Below are positions 1 through 10,209 of a stretch of DNA of 64,000 nt, one piece after another (within the stretch, counting starts at the first letter, position 1; every line of letters starts with the position of its first letter). Source of the DNA: Robertkochia sediminum (GTDB lineage: Bacteria; Bacteroidota; Bacteroidia; Flavobacteriales; Flavobacteriaceae). The notes below the pieces were generated by a model. That model saw only the letters and a list, made by a program, of their open reading frames with translations, was not told the DNA's origin and made no database searches. The stretch lies in assembly GCF_016786255.1 (NCBI RefSeq), contig NZ_JADMKT010000062.1:186001-250000 (forward strand), in the 5' to 3' direction. A program made the position numbers and the translations under genes.

Positions 1-1223
1 ACCTTTTGGAAGCGGGCAATTGCAATAGGAGTGAGCACCGTTTGCAGGGCAAGCTTATCGGCCGCTGAAAGAGTAGAAGCATCCAATTCTTCGGTAGCTA
101 AAAGCTGCAGCATTACTTCCTTTTGGGAAGTATCTTTGGCTTCAAAATCGATAGACCCCAAATAAGATGATCTTTTAGTCATTCCAAAAGCTCGTTCAAA
201 GGCCTCCTCTATAAACACACTGGATCGGGTGGGCAGGCCACGGGTAATGATGTTATTGAGTACCGCAAGCACCGGATGTACATCATCGTAGATACTACCT
301 CCAAGGTCAAAGGGCGCGGCGACTTCAAAATGAGTAAGATGTCCCTTTAAATCAAGCTTTAGTTTTCGCCTTGATTGCCTAACCATATCCAGCTCATGAG
401 CCGCCAAAAACTGAACCGGCGGATAGTATTCGATAGGGATAAGGTGGCCTTTTTCGTTGTATTCTAACTTATATATTTTCCCTTTATAAGTCCAAACTGT
501 CCCATGTCTTGTGTAATGGAAAAAGGAATTTTGATCCTCATATAGTTTTTTGATCAGGGTGTCATCGAAATAATCAAAAAAGTGATCGAGTCTATGATTA
601 TTAGGCTCTAAAGGCCCAACACATACCAAAAAATGATCGGAAAAAACCGTGCTATCTACCAGTTTGGATAGCTTTTTCAAATCAATTTGCGCAACATCCA
701 GGATATTGGAGAAAATATGAATTACCGGTAAGCCACTATCACTTTTTAGTTGAGCCGGATCAATATTTTCGAAGAAAGAATTAATGCACACCACTTCAGC
801 ATCTTTTAAACCATAGGCCTCCACGTGTAATTGCCCCCGGTCTAATGCCATTTTTGAGGGTTCTATAAGAGTCACCCTTTTTACGAGATCTCTGCGCTCT
901 TCCCCTAAATAATCCAACAAATTAATCGTGCCCATGGCCTGCCCACAACCCCAATCAATAACATCAAATGGCTGAGATAACAAATCTGCGGGTAATTGCC
1001 GGTAGGCTTCCAGCAATTTGGCCTGATGCATCCGGCCGTAAGATTTAAGGTACTGACATAACTTTTCATGAGAATCCAACAAAGCCAGGCCCCTTTCCAA
1101 CTGATCATAAAGCTGATTGCGATAGTTCTCGGGCAATCCGTCCAATTCTGAATTAGCTACTTTTCGTATACCTTCAAAAGACGGTGGATTAAGTTTTAAT
1201 AACTGATTTTGGTAGTTGGTCAT
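1..1223 (-). CDS. SAM-dependent methyltransferase-like protein, 3' end beyond window
   Basis: An open frame runs from an ATG at 1223 to the left edge of the window without a stop, giving about 407 visible residues. Residues 87-99 contain a class I SAM-binding glycine loop, D90-W-G-C-G-Q, followed about 20 residues later by an acidic position (IEPS) where the second SAM-contacting residue is expected. No DNA-methyltransferase NPPY motif was seen in the visible part, so the substrate is unknown. The start lies 3 bases after the stop of the alkB-type gene, so it is probably the last visible member of the BREX operon transcript. It could be a nucleic-acid, protein or small-molecule methylase, or a non-catalytic SAM-fold protein. 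Confidence 0.7.
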   Translation of the reverse strand, partial: MTNYQNQLLKLNPPSFEGIRKVANSELDGLPENYRNQLYDQLERGLALLDSHEKLCQYLKSYGRMHQAKLLEAYRQLPADLLSQPFDVIDWGCGQAMGTINLLDYLGEERRDLVKRVTLIEPSKMALDRGQLHVEAYGLKDAEVVCINSFFENIDPAQLKSDSGLPVIHIFSNILDVAQIDLKKLSKLVDSTVFSDHFLVCVGPLEPNNHRLDHFFDYFDDTLIKKLYEDQNSFFHYTRHGTVWTYKGKIYKLEYNEKGHLIPIEYYPPVQFLAAHELDMVRQSRRKLKLDLKGHLTHFEVAAPFDLGGSIYDDVHPVLAVLNNIITRGLPTRSSVFIEEAFERAFGMTKRSSYLGSIDFEAKDTSQKEVMLQLLATEELDASTLSAADKLALQTVLTPIAIARFQK

Positions 1224-1226
1224 AGA

Positions 1227-1844
1227 TTAATCCTTAATCACTCTAAAAGTTAGGTTGATACGTTCACGGGTTACCCGTTTGGACTTAGGAATCTGGTGTT
1301 GCCAGAAATGTTGAAGGGCTCCTTTCATAATTAAAAGGCTTCCGTGTTTCAGAGGGATATCGATGCGCTCTTTGGTATGCATATGCCGAAGCTGGAATAC
1401 CCTTTCGGCACCGAAGTTTACCGAGGCAATTACAGGGTTCCTGCCTAGTTCTTTTTCAGCATCGGTATGCCAGGATATAGAGTCGCTCCCGTCCCGATAG
1501 CGATTGAGTAAGACACTATTAAACACCTCATATGATAAGGCTTCAATCTCATTTTTAATTTCCAGCAATTCGGGTGTCCAGGAATGCGGATTAAGGGTAA
1601 TGCCCGAAAAAGAATAGGGTTTATCGCTATCGCCATACCAAGCCGTCAAACGGGGAAACTTGACCTCCCGCCCATACATCATCATGGCTTCCTGTTTCCA
1701 GGCAATCTCCCCCATCAATTTTTTAAAATAGTGATCGGCCTTTGCCCCATTATAGAAATCCGGGATGTAGATGTATTCTCCATCCTGGATTTTTATAGTC
1801 GCGGTGGGGTCTTTAGGTTCTTCAAACAGGTTAAGCTGATCCAT
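1227..1844 (-). CDS. alkB: AlkB-type 2-oxoglutarate/Fe(II) dioxygenase
   Basis: The 205-residue protein carries the complete AlkB signature. Iron ligands are H126-x-D128 (in SWHTDAE) and H183 (in FWQHQIPK). The 2-oxoglutarate-binding R-x-N-x-T-x-R is R195-I-N-L-T-F-R201, and the substrate-side PRLTAWYGD segment lies at 64-72. The family oxidatively demethylates alkylated bases such as 1-methyladenine and 3-methylcytosine in DNA or RNA. Here it sits inside a BREX operon, 31 bases after an unknown gene and 3 bases before a methyltransferase-like gene. It may therefore be an operon-encoded repair or demethylation function rather than a stand-alone repair gene. The family assignment is secure; any role in BREX is inference. 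Confidence 0.92.
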   Translation of the reverse strand: MDQLNLFEEPKDPTATIKIQDGEYIYIPDFYNGAKADHYFKKLMGEIAWKQEAMMMYGREVKFPRLTAWYGDSDKPYSFSGITLNPHSWTPELLEIKNEIEALSYEVFNSVLLNRYRDGSDSISWHTDAEKELGRNPVIASVNFGAERVFQLRHMHTKERIDIPLKHGSLLIMKGALQHFWQHQIPKSKRVTRERINLTFRVIKD

Positions 1845-1875
1845 AAAATTTTAAAGTTGTTCGGTTTAGATGTAA

Positions 1876-2553
1876 TTAGGTTAGACTACTTATCATTTCT
1901 ACAAGTTCCGGCACTTTACTCATAAGTAACTTTTGGGTCATCTTTCTTAAAAATTCTACTCCCTCATCCGTCCCTTTATCCTTTGCTTTCTTGAATAAAG
2001 CTGCCATCCCTTCTTCAAAAACAGTCGGCGACAATTCCTTTTTATTTTTTAGAGCTTTCTTTATCAGGCTTTGTTCGTGCGCCTCATAAATTATGGTCTT
2101 CATTAACCTGGAATAATCATCTCCGGATATTTTCACAACTTCCGCGTTAAAAGAGCCATCGAAAAAACTACCCCCCTCTTTTAATGCCGCTTTAACAGTA
2201 TCAAGCAAAACAGGGTCTTCAATTTGCATATACAACCATTTCCCTTCAAGCTTTAATATTGGGTCCTGAAAGTATTCCTTCATCCGATTTCTTAAATAGG
2301 CGTCATCGGTCAAATCTTCCTCCCCAAACCGAAGCACTGCCTCATACTTCAGGTTCTTGATTTTCCCGGGAGTGGTCTTCAACATCCTTGCAATCTCATA
2401 ATTCGTTTTGTTTTCAAAAACCTTTTGCTGTTGAAGCAAATAAAAAATAAGAACATCCAACTCCCGTTTGGGCATATTTCCAAACCCTCGGGATAGGTAC
2501 TCCTTTAAAAACTGATCTGAAAATTGTTCTTTTTGGGTTTTGTTTTTTAGCAT
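1876..2553 (-). CDS. Unrecognised BREX-operon protein, 225 residues
   Basis: I do not recognise this protein. It is soluble, charged and mostly helical in appearance. It has no signal peptide or membrane segment, and a possible helix-turn-helix-like stretch lies around residues 53-70 (NYEIARMLKTTPGKIKNLKY). The C-terminal 60 residues are lysine/glutamate rich. It begins 4 bases after the pglX stop and precedes the AlkB-type gene, so it is co-transcribed with BREX. It might be a DNA-binding accessory or a specificity factor, but nothing catalytic is visible. Confidence 0.75.
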   Translation of the reverse strand: MLKNKTQKEQFSDQFLKEYLSRGFGNMPKRELDVLIFYLLQQQKVFENKTNYEIARMLKTTPGKIKNLKYEAVLRFGEEDLTDDAYLRNRMKEYFQDPILKLEGKWLYMQIEDPVLLDTVKAALKEGGSFFDGSFNAEVVKISGDDYSRLMKTIIYEAHEQSLIKKALKNKKELSPTVFEEGMAALFKKAKDKGTDEGVEFLRKMTQKLLMSKVPELVEMISSLT

Positions 2554-2557
2554 AAAC

Positions 2558-5500
2558 TTATCGTATCGTACTGGTATCTATCCAGTCAAACTTTTTGACC
2601 TTGGCTTTGGTTTTTTTATCGTTGAGTCCGCTAACTTCTTTGATGGCCTGGGCGAATTTGTTGTAGTTTACCAACACGCCATCATCCAGGTCGATGGCGA
2701 TACGCTCAGTAGCCAGGGGATAGAGGATCTCCCGTTCATATTCCTGGAGTTCGCGGAGCACCTCCCGGATCTTATCCATTTCTTTGGTGGCTTTGGTTTG
2801 CTCGGAGGAAGAGCCGGTGGTGGCAATATGCTCCAAGTGATCCATACGTCCTTTTAGTTTTTCCCGGTATTCCTTGAGATAGCCGTTCAGGATATTGTTA
2901 AGGGTATCCGGGGTGTAGCGGTGCATATAGATAAGTACGTTAAACGATCCCTTGGGGGAGGAGAACATCCAGTAGATCGGACGCTTTTTATAGCGTTTAA
3001 TATGGTCTTTATAAAAATCTTTGACGAAGTATTTGCGAATGTCTTTCCCCAAAGATTCTTCTACAAAAGCCAGGTTCTTTTCAAAGTTTTCCTCTCCAAA
3101 GCTGGCTTTAAGGAAGGCATAGAAACGACCCACAATATCGTCTTCAAACCACTCATCGTCGAGTACGGGGATAATGTTGTCGTCATCAGGCACAAACTGC
3201 AACTCAGCCTCCCCTTTCCCGACCTTTTTCAGGTAGTCTTCCAGGGTTTCTCCCTGATTAGCCAGGATGAGTCCTTCTTTGTCTAAAGAGTAGCGTCCAA
3301 ACATACAGCCTACGGCATAGCTCACAAACTGGGCAAAGACCTCATCGGCATGGAAAACTAGCTCGCCATTTTCTATGCTGGTTTCTTCTTTAAGGATGGT
3401 GATTTCTTCAGGTGTTACTTTTGGAAAAATCTGATTGCTTAAATTATATATACGTATGAACTCATTATTGATTAGCTCTTCAAGTTTAAGCAGTTCAAAA
3501 AATAAGTTTCTCCATTTAGTTTTATATCTGTCAAGAACATCCCCAATATCATTACAATTTCTTACGACCAGAGAATTTCTGTCGAAATCCCAAAACAACT
3601 CCCTTTTTCTCCATTCATTCCTTGAAATTTCTACGCACCCTTTAATTGCATCTTCTAGTTCGACACTTATTTGTTTTAGAAAGGGTATCTTATCAATATC
3701 AGAAGTTTTAATATTCAAAGTAGGGGCCAATAATTCTAAAATATTAATTGAAACCCTAGAGTTCAATAATCCTAAAGCAAAGTATTTGTAATTTTCATTA
3801 ATATACAAGCATGGGCTTGCATCTCCAGGTATTATACCTGGCTCATGTAATCTAAACGAAGGATTTCCCGATGATATTTTTGACCATACAATTCCACCCG
3901 TAAAATATAAATGTTCACTAGGAACAATAGGATTATGTCCATTTTTTATTTTGAAGCCATTATTCTCCCAATCAACAATAGATTCCAAATTACCATACCA
4001 CTTTCTAGTTGAACCCCCACTATCAAAACGAAACCACTTTTTACGGCTTTGTACTGAATCTAATCTTGAATTCGATTCTAATTCTATCTTATCCAAAGTG
4101 ACTTCATACCATTTACGAACAACTTTAGGGGTGTTCCCTGGTTGCAAGCCTCTTTTACTATTTCCATAATCACCGATCTTCTCTGATTCAAAAGAATGAA
4201 TAAAATTCCCATCCAACCAATACCCAATCGGACTTCCCGGAATTTTCTGAAAGTCGGTTTGGGAGGCGGTATAGAACCAGCCGCAATCCATGTTTTGAAT
4301 GGCTTCCAGGGTTTTGGTTCGCTTTAACTCCGTATTTCCATAATCCACCAAACGTATATACTTCCCTTCTTTATTGGGTTCTTCATTAACAAACGTGAAA
4401 GCTGCATTTTGAACTACTTCTCCTCCGATTTCCGGGAAGGTGCGCGTGCCCAGGTGAAGCATGGTATCAAAATGTGTATTTTCTACCAATTTGCCCCTCA
4501 GTTTTTCATAACTGCTCAAGAACATCCAGCTATGCTGATTGATCATTCCCAACAATCCTTTTGGCAACAACATCCTTAGTCCGGATTCCATAAAACAGGC
4601 CATCAGATCGGCCTTACTATCCGGATAATTCGTTTTAACGAAATCTGAAAGTGGTTTGTTCATATTTCCCCCGCCCATATAGGGCGGATTGGCCACCAGA
4701 CAGGTGTACTTTTTACTAAGCAGGATTAATTGCTCCAGAGCCGCTATTATTTGATCCATGTCATACGCCATAAAGGCATCTGCTGTTTTACGAGCTTCCA
4801 GTACTTTTTCATATACTCGTTCTACTTCCTGAGGTTTCGACTTGGGTATAATCAGTGACCCCAGGTTGGTAGCCTGTTGCATGAGTTTGAGATCATGTAT
4901 GAGAGCCTGGGATATGGTGATGTCGGAAGCTTTAAAAGATTCTTTTATTGCCTCCTCTTCCAAAGCAAGATCCTGATAACATAAAATATTTGGTTTCACC
5001 GCTTTTTTAAGCAGGCGGCGGTAAAATTCCCGGGCTTTCATCATCAGCGCAAATCCAGCTAACTGAGCGGCACGTTCATCAATCTCATACCCGAATAGGT
5101 TTTTTTCAATGATGAGTTGTGGAATCTCGCTAGGGTTGTACCCCTGTTCTTCATAGATCTTAGTTAACAGCTCAAAACCATACACCAGAATGTGTCCGCT
5201 ACCACAGGCTGGATCGAGCAAAGTGATCTCCTCCGGGGAATTTATTTTTAGATAATCTCCATCATCTGAAGGTGACTCCAGATAATAGGGCATATGCTCT
5301 TTTATATTGGAATTGGGATTGTTTTGCAACCACAGTTTCCCGACCGTGTTTTGCACCATATACTCTACAATCCAACGGGGCGTAAACAGCTGGGTGGCAG
5401 CAGGTATATCTTCCTTACGCACCTTGCTTTTAGAAGCAAAAACCTCATCTTTGCGTTCAGAGATGTAAAACTGATACAACCAGCCCAAAACCTCTACTTC

Positions 5501-6076
5501 CTGGCAATCCTCTGTGGTCATCCCATCGCGTATATCCTGAATCACAGAAAACTCCGAGATCAGATCGTCCGGCAACAGGAGTTCGGTATAATCATTAATG
5601 CGTTCAAAAAGGAAGGGAAACACCTGATGCAGCTGATTACAGGCGGCGATGAGTAGTAACCGAAAGGCTTCGTTCTGAGGATCTGCTCCGGGGACTTTTC
5701 CGTCCAGCAGGTTGTATAAACGGTCTTTATCTACCTCAAGCTCCTCCGGCACATGGCCCTGCTTGGCTTCGTCCAGCAATTCGGGGAGGGTATAGCCCTC
5801 TTTCGGACTGATCACACTTACCCCTATGGGTTGGTAGGCATTGGCATCCATAAACCGGAGGGCTACCAGTCGGTTAAACCATGTATAGGCCACCTTATCG
5901 GCTACGGCTTGCTTTCCCTGAGCAGCAATGGCTTCCTTAAGTTGGCGCAAGGCCTCGGCCCGCTCCCGTAGTTCGGCACTATCGGTTTGCAGTACCCGCT
6001 CAAGTTTGGCGGTGACCTGTTGCAATAATTTTTTACGGGTTTCCTGGGCGAAGCGTTTGAGTTGGTTGGTGTTCAT
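2558..6076 (-). CDS. pglX: BREX adenine-specific DNA methyltransferase PglX
   Basis: This 1172-residue protein is the BREX N6-adenine methyltransferase, which marks host DNA at the BREX recognition sequence and is needed for defence. Motif I is D288-P-A-C-G-S-G and motif IV is N463-P-P-Y. An upstream LFTPRWIVEYMV segment (230-241) is typical of N6-methylases of this class. The region encoding roughly residues 615-885 (about 3425-4230) is visibly more AT-rich than its flanks and corresponds to the expected target-recognition region. The C-terminal part has long charged helices. The gene starts 5 bases after the brxC stop, in canonical type 1 order. Length fits the family, and no frameshift was seen. 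Confidence 0.95.
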   Translation of the reverse strand: MNTNQLKRFAQETRKKLLQQVTAKLERVLQTDSAELRERAEALRQLKEAIAAQGKQAVADKVAYTWFNRLVALRFMDANAYQPIGVSVISPKEGYTLPELLDEAKQGHVPEELEVDKDRLYNLLDGKVPGADPQNEAFRLLLIAACNQLHQVFPFLFERINDYTELLLPDDLISEFSVIQDIRDGMTTEDCQEVEVLGWLYQFYISERKDEVFASKSKVRKEDIPAATQLFTPRWIVEYMVQNTVGKLWLQNNPNSNIKEHMPYYLESPSDDGDYLKINSPEEITLLDPACGSGHILVYGFELLTKIYEEQGYNPSEIPQLIIEKNLFGYEIDERAAQLAGFALMMKAREFYRRLLKKAVKPNILCYQDLALEEEAIKESFKASDITISQALIHDLKLMQQATNLGSLIIPKSKPQEVERVYEKVLEARKTADAFMAYDMDQIIAALEQLILLSKKYTCLVANPPYMGGGNMNKPLSDFVKTNYPDSKADLMACFMESGLRMLLPKGLLGMINQHSWMFLSSYEKLRGKLVENTHFDTMLHLGTRTFPEIGGEVVQNAAFTFVNEEPNKEGKYIRLVDYGNTELKRTKTLEAIQNMDCGWFYTASQTDFQKIPGSPIGYWLDGNFIHSFESEKIGDYGNSKRGLQPGNTPKVVRKWYEVTLDKIELESNSRLDSVQSRKKWFRFDSGGSTRKWYGNLESIVDWENNGFKIKNGHNPIVPSEHLYFTGGIVWSKISSGNPSFRLHEPGIIPGDASPCLYINENYKYFALGLLNSRVSINILELLAPTLNIKTSDIDKIPFLKQISVELEDAIKGCVEISRNEWRKRELFWDFDRNSLVVRNCNDIGDVLDRYKTKWRNLFFELLKLEELINNEFIRIYNLSNQIFPKVTPEEITILKEETSIENGELVFHADEVFAQFVSYAVGCMFGRYSLDKEGLILANQGETLEDYLKKVGKGEAELQFVPDDDNIIPVLDDEWFEDDIVGRFYAFLKASFGEENFEKNLAFVEESLGKDIRKYFVKDFYKDHIKRYKKRPIYWMFSSPKGSFNVLIYMHRYTPDTLNNILNGYLKEYREKLKGRMDHLEHIATTGSSSEQTKATKEMDKIREVLRELQEYEREILYPLATERIAIDLDDGVLVNYNKFAQAIKEVSGLNDKKTKAKVKKFDWIDTSTIR

Positions 6077-6081
6077 ATGAA

Positions 6082-9000
6082 TTATAGAGAGATTCTTCGT
6101 TTATCCTGAATATGTTTTTTAAGGGTTGCTCTAAGGGCTTCCACGTAAGCATCGACATCTTCTTCGGTACGTAATTCGGTTTTGGTAAATTTCACCGGAA
6201 TATTCTTTTTGTCGATATAGTGTACTTCGGGTTCGGCTACTTTGGCCGTCTCCTTTTGGGGACTCTCCCCTCCGGATACCGGGACGGGCTCTGGTTTAGG
6301 CCGGGCAAAAACCATCAGGGCATTACGCTGGCTGGTAAGCATCTTACCACTCACATCGCTGGCCAGGGTACGCAGGTTGGCAATATACCTTTGTGCAGCT
6401 ACCTTTTGCCGTTCCTGTTCAAAAGGTTTGAGCACCTTTTCCTGATATTCGTCATCCAGTTTGTCAAATTCTTCCATCTGGCGAATGGCCTCTATGGCCT
6501 GATCGATGGCCTGGTTGGCATTCTCCTTAGCCTCTTCAATCTTTTCGAGCACCTTCTTACTTAGGGCTTCCTGAGCTTCTTTTGCCTCCCTTAGTTTATT
6601 ATCGACATAGGGCTTTGGGTCGTCCAGCAAATCTTTCAGGCTCTTCAACTCTTCTCCTTCCACATAGTCGAAGTTGGAAGTATCGGCCCTTAGCACTTTT
6701 TTCACCTCATCGTAAATCCTGAGTTGACTTCCATTCATAAATCGCATTACAGGCCCCAGTACATCTTCTTTGGCATCCAGAAGAGCGTCCTCAAATTCGG
6801 ACTGATTTTGTAAAAACCAGGTATACTCCTTACCCGACCATCTCCCTAACTGTTCAGAAAATGGTTGTAACTCCTTTAAAAAAGGATATTCAGACTTGCG
6901 ATACAAAAGTTTATCAACCTCTTTACCCATGTCCTTGAGTTTCTCTCTAAAGGCCAGGGCCACTTCTTTGGCCTCGTTTACCGGGCAGGATTCATCAAAA
7001 GCCTCGGCGTAAATGTCCCTGAGGCTTTTTACCAGGCGCGGGTCGATATCTACCTGAGGCTCCAACAAGGTATTATTGTGATGAGCACTATTGATGATAG
7101 CATTAAGAACCTCCTCATCTTCCAGGAGGTTTCCGTCTTTTTTGACCTCGATCTTACCGCGCTTGTACAGCTTAGCCGCCACGGTCCATATGGCATTGGG
7201 ATACCACCCATAGGGTTTCTTCGAGAAATAATCTTTAAGGTCGGACAGCGTGGTGCGGTCGGATTGCATCTTCCTTCTTTTGATCTGGTTCAGCACCTCA
7301 TTCTCGGCCTCTGTCATGGTTTGGTCGTCGGCACCAAAGAGGTCATCCTGCCGGCTGCGAAGGGTTTGCTTGATGGTATCTTCCGAATATTTTTCGGTAC
7401 CCAGCATGCGCAGGTTGGTATATACCATTTTCACCAATTGCTGAAAGGCATTAATCACATAGGTTTTGGCATCGCTGCTTTTACTCACCTCCTGTTTGCC
7501 CCCATTCATGTAGACCGTAGCTTCTTTGAGTAAACGGCTGGCATCATTGAGCAGGTTGCGTTTGCGTGTGGCATTGAGCTGGCCCTTTTCTCCGAGGATG
7601 CGTTTGCGCTCCGGAGTATTTGAAGCGGTGCTGGATTGTTTGAGGTATTTTTCGGTTTGCAGATAGAGTTTAAGGTCTTTGGAAAAGGCAAAATCGGACG
7701 GTAAAACCATCTTCATTCCGGAAGTCCCCATGGTGTGGGAAGCCAATACCGTAGGATTGCCATGATCGGCAGCATTTCCGGTAACGATCTCTATTTCCAG
7801 TTCCTTTTCGCGGCCCATGACCACCCCATCGATCTTGTTGGTAAAATCGTAGTCCTGTTTGTTCTCCTGAAAGCGGATCTTATTGTCTCTGATGATCTCG
7901 TCAAAGAAGAGCTGTCGCAACAGTTGATTGGTGGCCTGGTCGTCGATATCAACTCCCTTGATCTCCTCTTCCACATCCTTTTCGTCGTCGGTAAGGAACT
8001 CGAACACCTCGCCGTTACGCTGAATGTAGCTCTGTCTTTCGAGAATTTCCAGGGCTTTTTCAATACGGTCGCCATGCTGTTTCAGATCGGCGTCCATATG
8101 ATCGAGTAACAGGGTAGCAATATTGCGTTTGGTGGGTTTAAAGTTGCTGTAATACTTTACCATAAACAGGGTTTTAAGCACCCTGATGGCCATGGCATCA
8201 TCCAGGTTCCTCTCGGCCAGGATGATGGCACTTTGGATCTCACTCTTTAATTCGTTGCGGATGCCTTCGAACATCTGATCGAAACTCACCAGGGTTTTCA
8301 CTCCTTGTTCTTCGATATGCTGTATAACCTGTTGGAATACCCCCAACATGGAACGCTCTCCGGTAGACATCTGCTTTCCCTGGAAGGCGTTGTGGGTAGA
8401 CAGTGCCTTGCGGCACTGCTGAAAAAGATCGAACTGATACGGGAGAAACGGATATTTATTACCAAAATCCTGGTCGCTTTTAAACCCTTTAAACTGCACG
8501 CCTATATCTGAAAAAGAGATGAGCGTTTCCAGGTGTGATTTCTCCTTTTTATAGAGATCGGTAAGGTTGCCTTGTACCTCACTTGTCTTTTTAAGCAAGC
8601 GCTTTTCGATTACCTCATCGACATTGGCCGAAGTGAGGGGCACCTTGATCTTAAAACGCGCCTGAATTCGGGAGAAGTCGTTTTGCTGTTGCTTGTTCAT
8701 ATCGCCCACAATGGTCTCCATGTCTTCCTGAGAGGTTACCAGGATCCATGAGCCCCCCTGGGTCTTGGTTGCCAGGGATTCGGCTATGGTTTGCAGGTTG
8801 AGCATGAGCTTGGTGTTGTCGCTGATGTACTGCCCCACCTCATCGACAAAAAAGTTCAGGCGGCACCCTTTGGGCTTGGTATCTATATATTCCTTTACCT
8901 TGAGGCTGAAATCTTCAATAGACTGTTTTTGCTTGTCTTCCAGCTCATCGAGGATATCCTCGTATTTTTCAGCCTGGGTGTTGTTGATCTCTGCCAGGGC

Positions 9001-9618
9001 TTCGGCCAGGTCGTCGGTCACCAAAGGGTCGAAGTAATCTCTTCGGGCTTCTTCCCAGGACTTGCCGTGAATAGCGGCGAACTTTTCTTTAAAAGGCTGG
9101 AATTTCTCCTGTTTATCCAGCCACATTTCAAATTCGGCAACATGAGGTTGGAAGCCGTAATACCCCAGATGGTCGTAAAACACCTTGTAAAAAACGGCCA
9201 GGATGGCATTCTCGTCGGTCTTGCTTTTGATCTGCGACTGTTGGTCGATGTTGAACAGGATGGATTCTGATGGAATGCGCACCGCATTTTGCACATCACC
9301 GCGCAGCAGGGCATCGTTTTCAATTTTACCGGCAAAAACCTCACCACTGTGCTGGCCGTCGAAGGCTTTGTTCTCTAACACATAAGAAAGGATCTTAAGC
9401 AGGTGCGATTTACCACTTCCGAAAAATCCGGATATCCACACCCCATTGGCGCCAGAGTAGTCGTTATACGCCTGGAAAAAATTCCGGGTCTTTTTAGCGA
9501 TCTCATCAGTAATCACGTATTCAGCGACCTCGGTAGCTACATGGTCGCGATCGTCTGCCTTAATAACCGTTTCAATATTCCGGTTGATGTCCTTTTCAAA
9601 AAAATCCTTGATCTGCAT
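6082..9618 (-). CDS. brxC: BREX P-loop ATPase BrxC
   Basis: The protein has 1178 residues. A Walker A loop G64-F-F-G-S-G-K-S71 lies near the N-terminus, and a Walker B strand LNFFVDE (254-260) ends in D259-E260. The order and spacing fit BrxC/PglY, the large ATPase of BREX systems (DUF499-type P-loop protein). The C-terminal third is rich in glutamate, lysine and alanine and probably forms long coiled helices (about 1000-1100). It lies 6 bases after brxB and 5 bases before pglX, so all are in one transcript. It is thought to act with the methyltransferase and BrxB in recognising or blocking phage DNA; its exact biochemical role is not settled. Confidence 0.94.
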   Translation of the reverse strand: MQIKDFFEKDINRNIETVIKADDRDHVATEVAEYVITDEIAKKTRNFFQAYNDYSGANGVWISGFFGSGKSHLLKILSYVLENKAFDGQHSGEVFAGKIENDALLRGDVQNAVRIPSESILFNIDQQSQIKSKTDENAILAVFYKVFYDHLGYYGFQPHVAEFEMWLDKQEKFQPFKEKFAAIHGKSWEEARRDYFDPLVTDDLAEALAEINNTQAEKYEDILDELEDKQKQSIEDFSLKVKEYIDTKPKGCRLNFFVDEVGQYISDNTKLMLNLQTIAESLATKTQGGSWILVTSQEDMETIVGDMNKQQQNDFSRIQARFKIKVPLTSANVDEVIEKRLLKKTSEVQGNLTDLYKKEKSHLETLISFSDIGVQFKGFKSDQDFGNKYPFLPYQFDLFQQCRKALSTHNAFQGKQMSTGERSMLGVFQQVIQHIEEQGVKTLVSFDQMFEGIRNELKSEIQSAIILAERNLDDAMAIRVLKTLFMVKYYSNFKPTKRNIATLLLDHMDADLKQHGDRIEKALEILERQSYIQRNGEVFEFLTDDEKDVEEEIKGVDIDDQATNQLLRQLFFDEIIRDNKIRFQENKQDYDFTNKIDGVVMGREKELEIEIVTGNAADHGNPTVLASHTMGTSGMKMVLPSDFAFSKDLKLYLQTEKYLKQSSTASNTPERKRILGEKGQLNATRKRNLLNDASRLLKEATVYMNGGKQEVSKSSDAKTYVINAFQQLVKMVYTNLRMLGTEKYSEDTIKQTLRSRQDDLFGADDQTMTEAENEVLNQIKRRKMQSDRTTLSDLKDYFSKKPYGWYPNAIWTVAAKLYKRGKIEVKKDGNLLEDEEVLNAIINSAHHNNTLLEPQVDIDPRLVKSLRDIYAEAFDESCPVNEAKEVALAFREKLKDMGKEVDKLLYRKSEYPFLKELQPFSEQLGRWSGKEYTWFLQNQSEFEDALLDAKEDVLGPVMRFMNGSQLRIYDEVKKVLRADTSNFDYVEGEELKSLKDLLDDPKPYVDNKLREAKEAQEALSKKVLEKIEEAKENANQAIDQAIEAIRQMEEFDKLDDEYQEKVLKPFEQERQKVAAQRYIANLRTLASDVSGKMLTSQRNALMVFARPKPEPVPVSGGESPQKETAKVAEPEVHYIDKKNIPVKFTKTELRTEEDVDAYVEALRATLKKHIQDKRRISL

Positions 9619-9624
9619 GGGTGG

Positions 9625-10206
9625 TTAGGCTTTAATGTTTTCTATGTTAAATGCTCTGTAATAGTTGTCGTCTTTCAGTTTCCCGAACAAGTTCAGGGAG
9701 TGGCCGTTGTATTCACCGGGAAAGAAGGTCACGGTGGGCGCCTCCTTTGCAATATTCTGCAGGTTATTCAAAATGGTGTGCGAACGTATAAAGGGAAATA
9801 CCTGTCCGATACCGGTTAGGAAATACACCTTAGCTTCGCCGTGCTCGGCAATCTTCGCCTGAATGGCTGGCATAAGCACCTCGTGGATGTTCAGGGACGA
9901 TTGCAGGGCCCTGAGAAATTTATCCTTACCCTTTTTCCGTTCTACCCGAAACAGGCGGTCTATCAGGCTGCGTTCTTCCAACAGCTCACAAGAGAGGCTG
10001 TATAGGTTAATCTCCAGCACGGGGATGCCCTGGGTTTCCAGCTTGTTTTTAAGATAGCCAACGTTCCGGGAAATATCCAGTTCCTGCCGTGCATCGTAGG
10101 CTGCAATAAAGAAGGGGATCTCTCCGCCAAGGCTTTCCATTTTCAGGAAGCTGTCACGGGAGATGATCTCAAAGAGGTGGTTAAATTTATCGTTCAGGTT
10201 TTCCAT
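9625..10206 (-). CDS. brxB: BREX protein BrxB (DUF1788)
   Basis: The 193-residue protein has the features of the DUF1788 family: an N-terminal helical part (MENLNDKFNHLFEIIS), a central segment ending in LEINLYSLSCELLEERSLID, and a C-terminal VYFLTGIGQVFPFIRSHTIL block. BrxB is a small conserved core BREX protein placed between brxA and brxC, as here. The gene starts 3 bases after the brxA stop and ends 6 bases before the brxC start. No catalytic motif is known for the family. Assignment rests on sequence flavour, size and strict gene order. Confidence 0.92.
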   Translation of the reverse strand: MENLNDKFNHLFEIISRDSFLKMESLGGEIPFFIAAYDARQELDISRNVGYLKNKLETQGIPVLEINLYSLSCELLEERSLIDRLFRVERKKGKDKFLRALQSSLNIHEVLMPAIQAKIAEHGEAKVYFLTGIGQVFPFIRSHTILNNLQNIAKEAPTVTFFPGEYNGHSLNLFGKLKDDNYYRAFNIENIKA

Positions 10207-10209
10207 GGA

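Noticed and set aside
905..1108. Short open frame on the minus strand
   Set aside because: It lies in another frame within the methyltransferase-like gene that is open from 1223 to the window edge.
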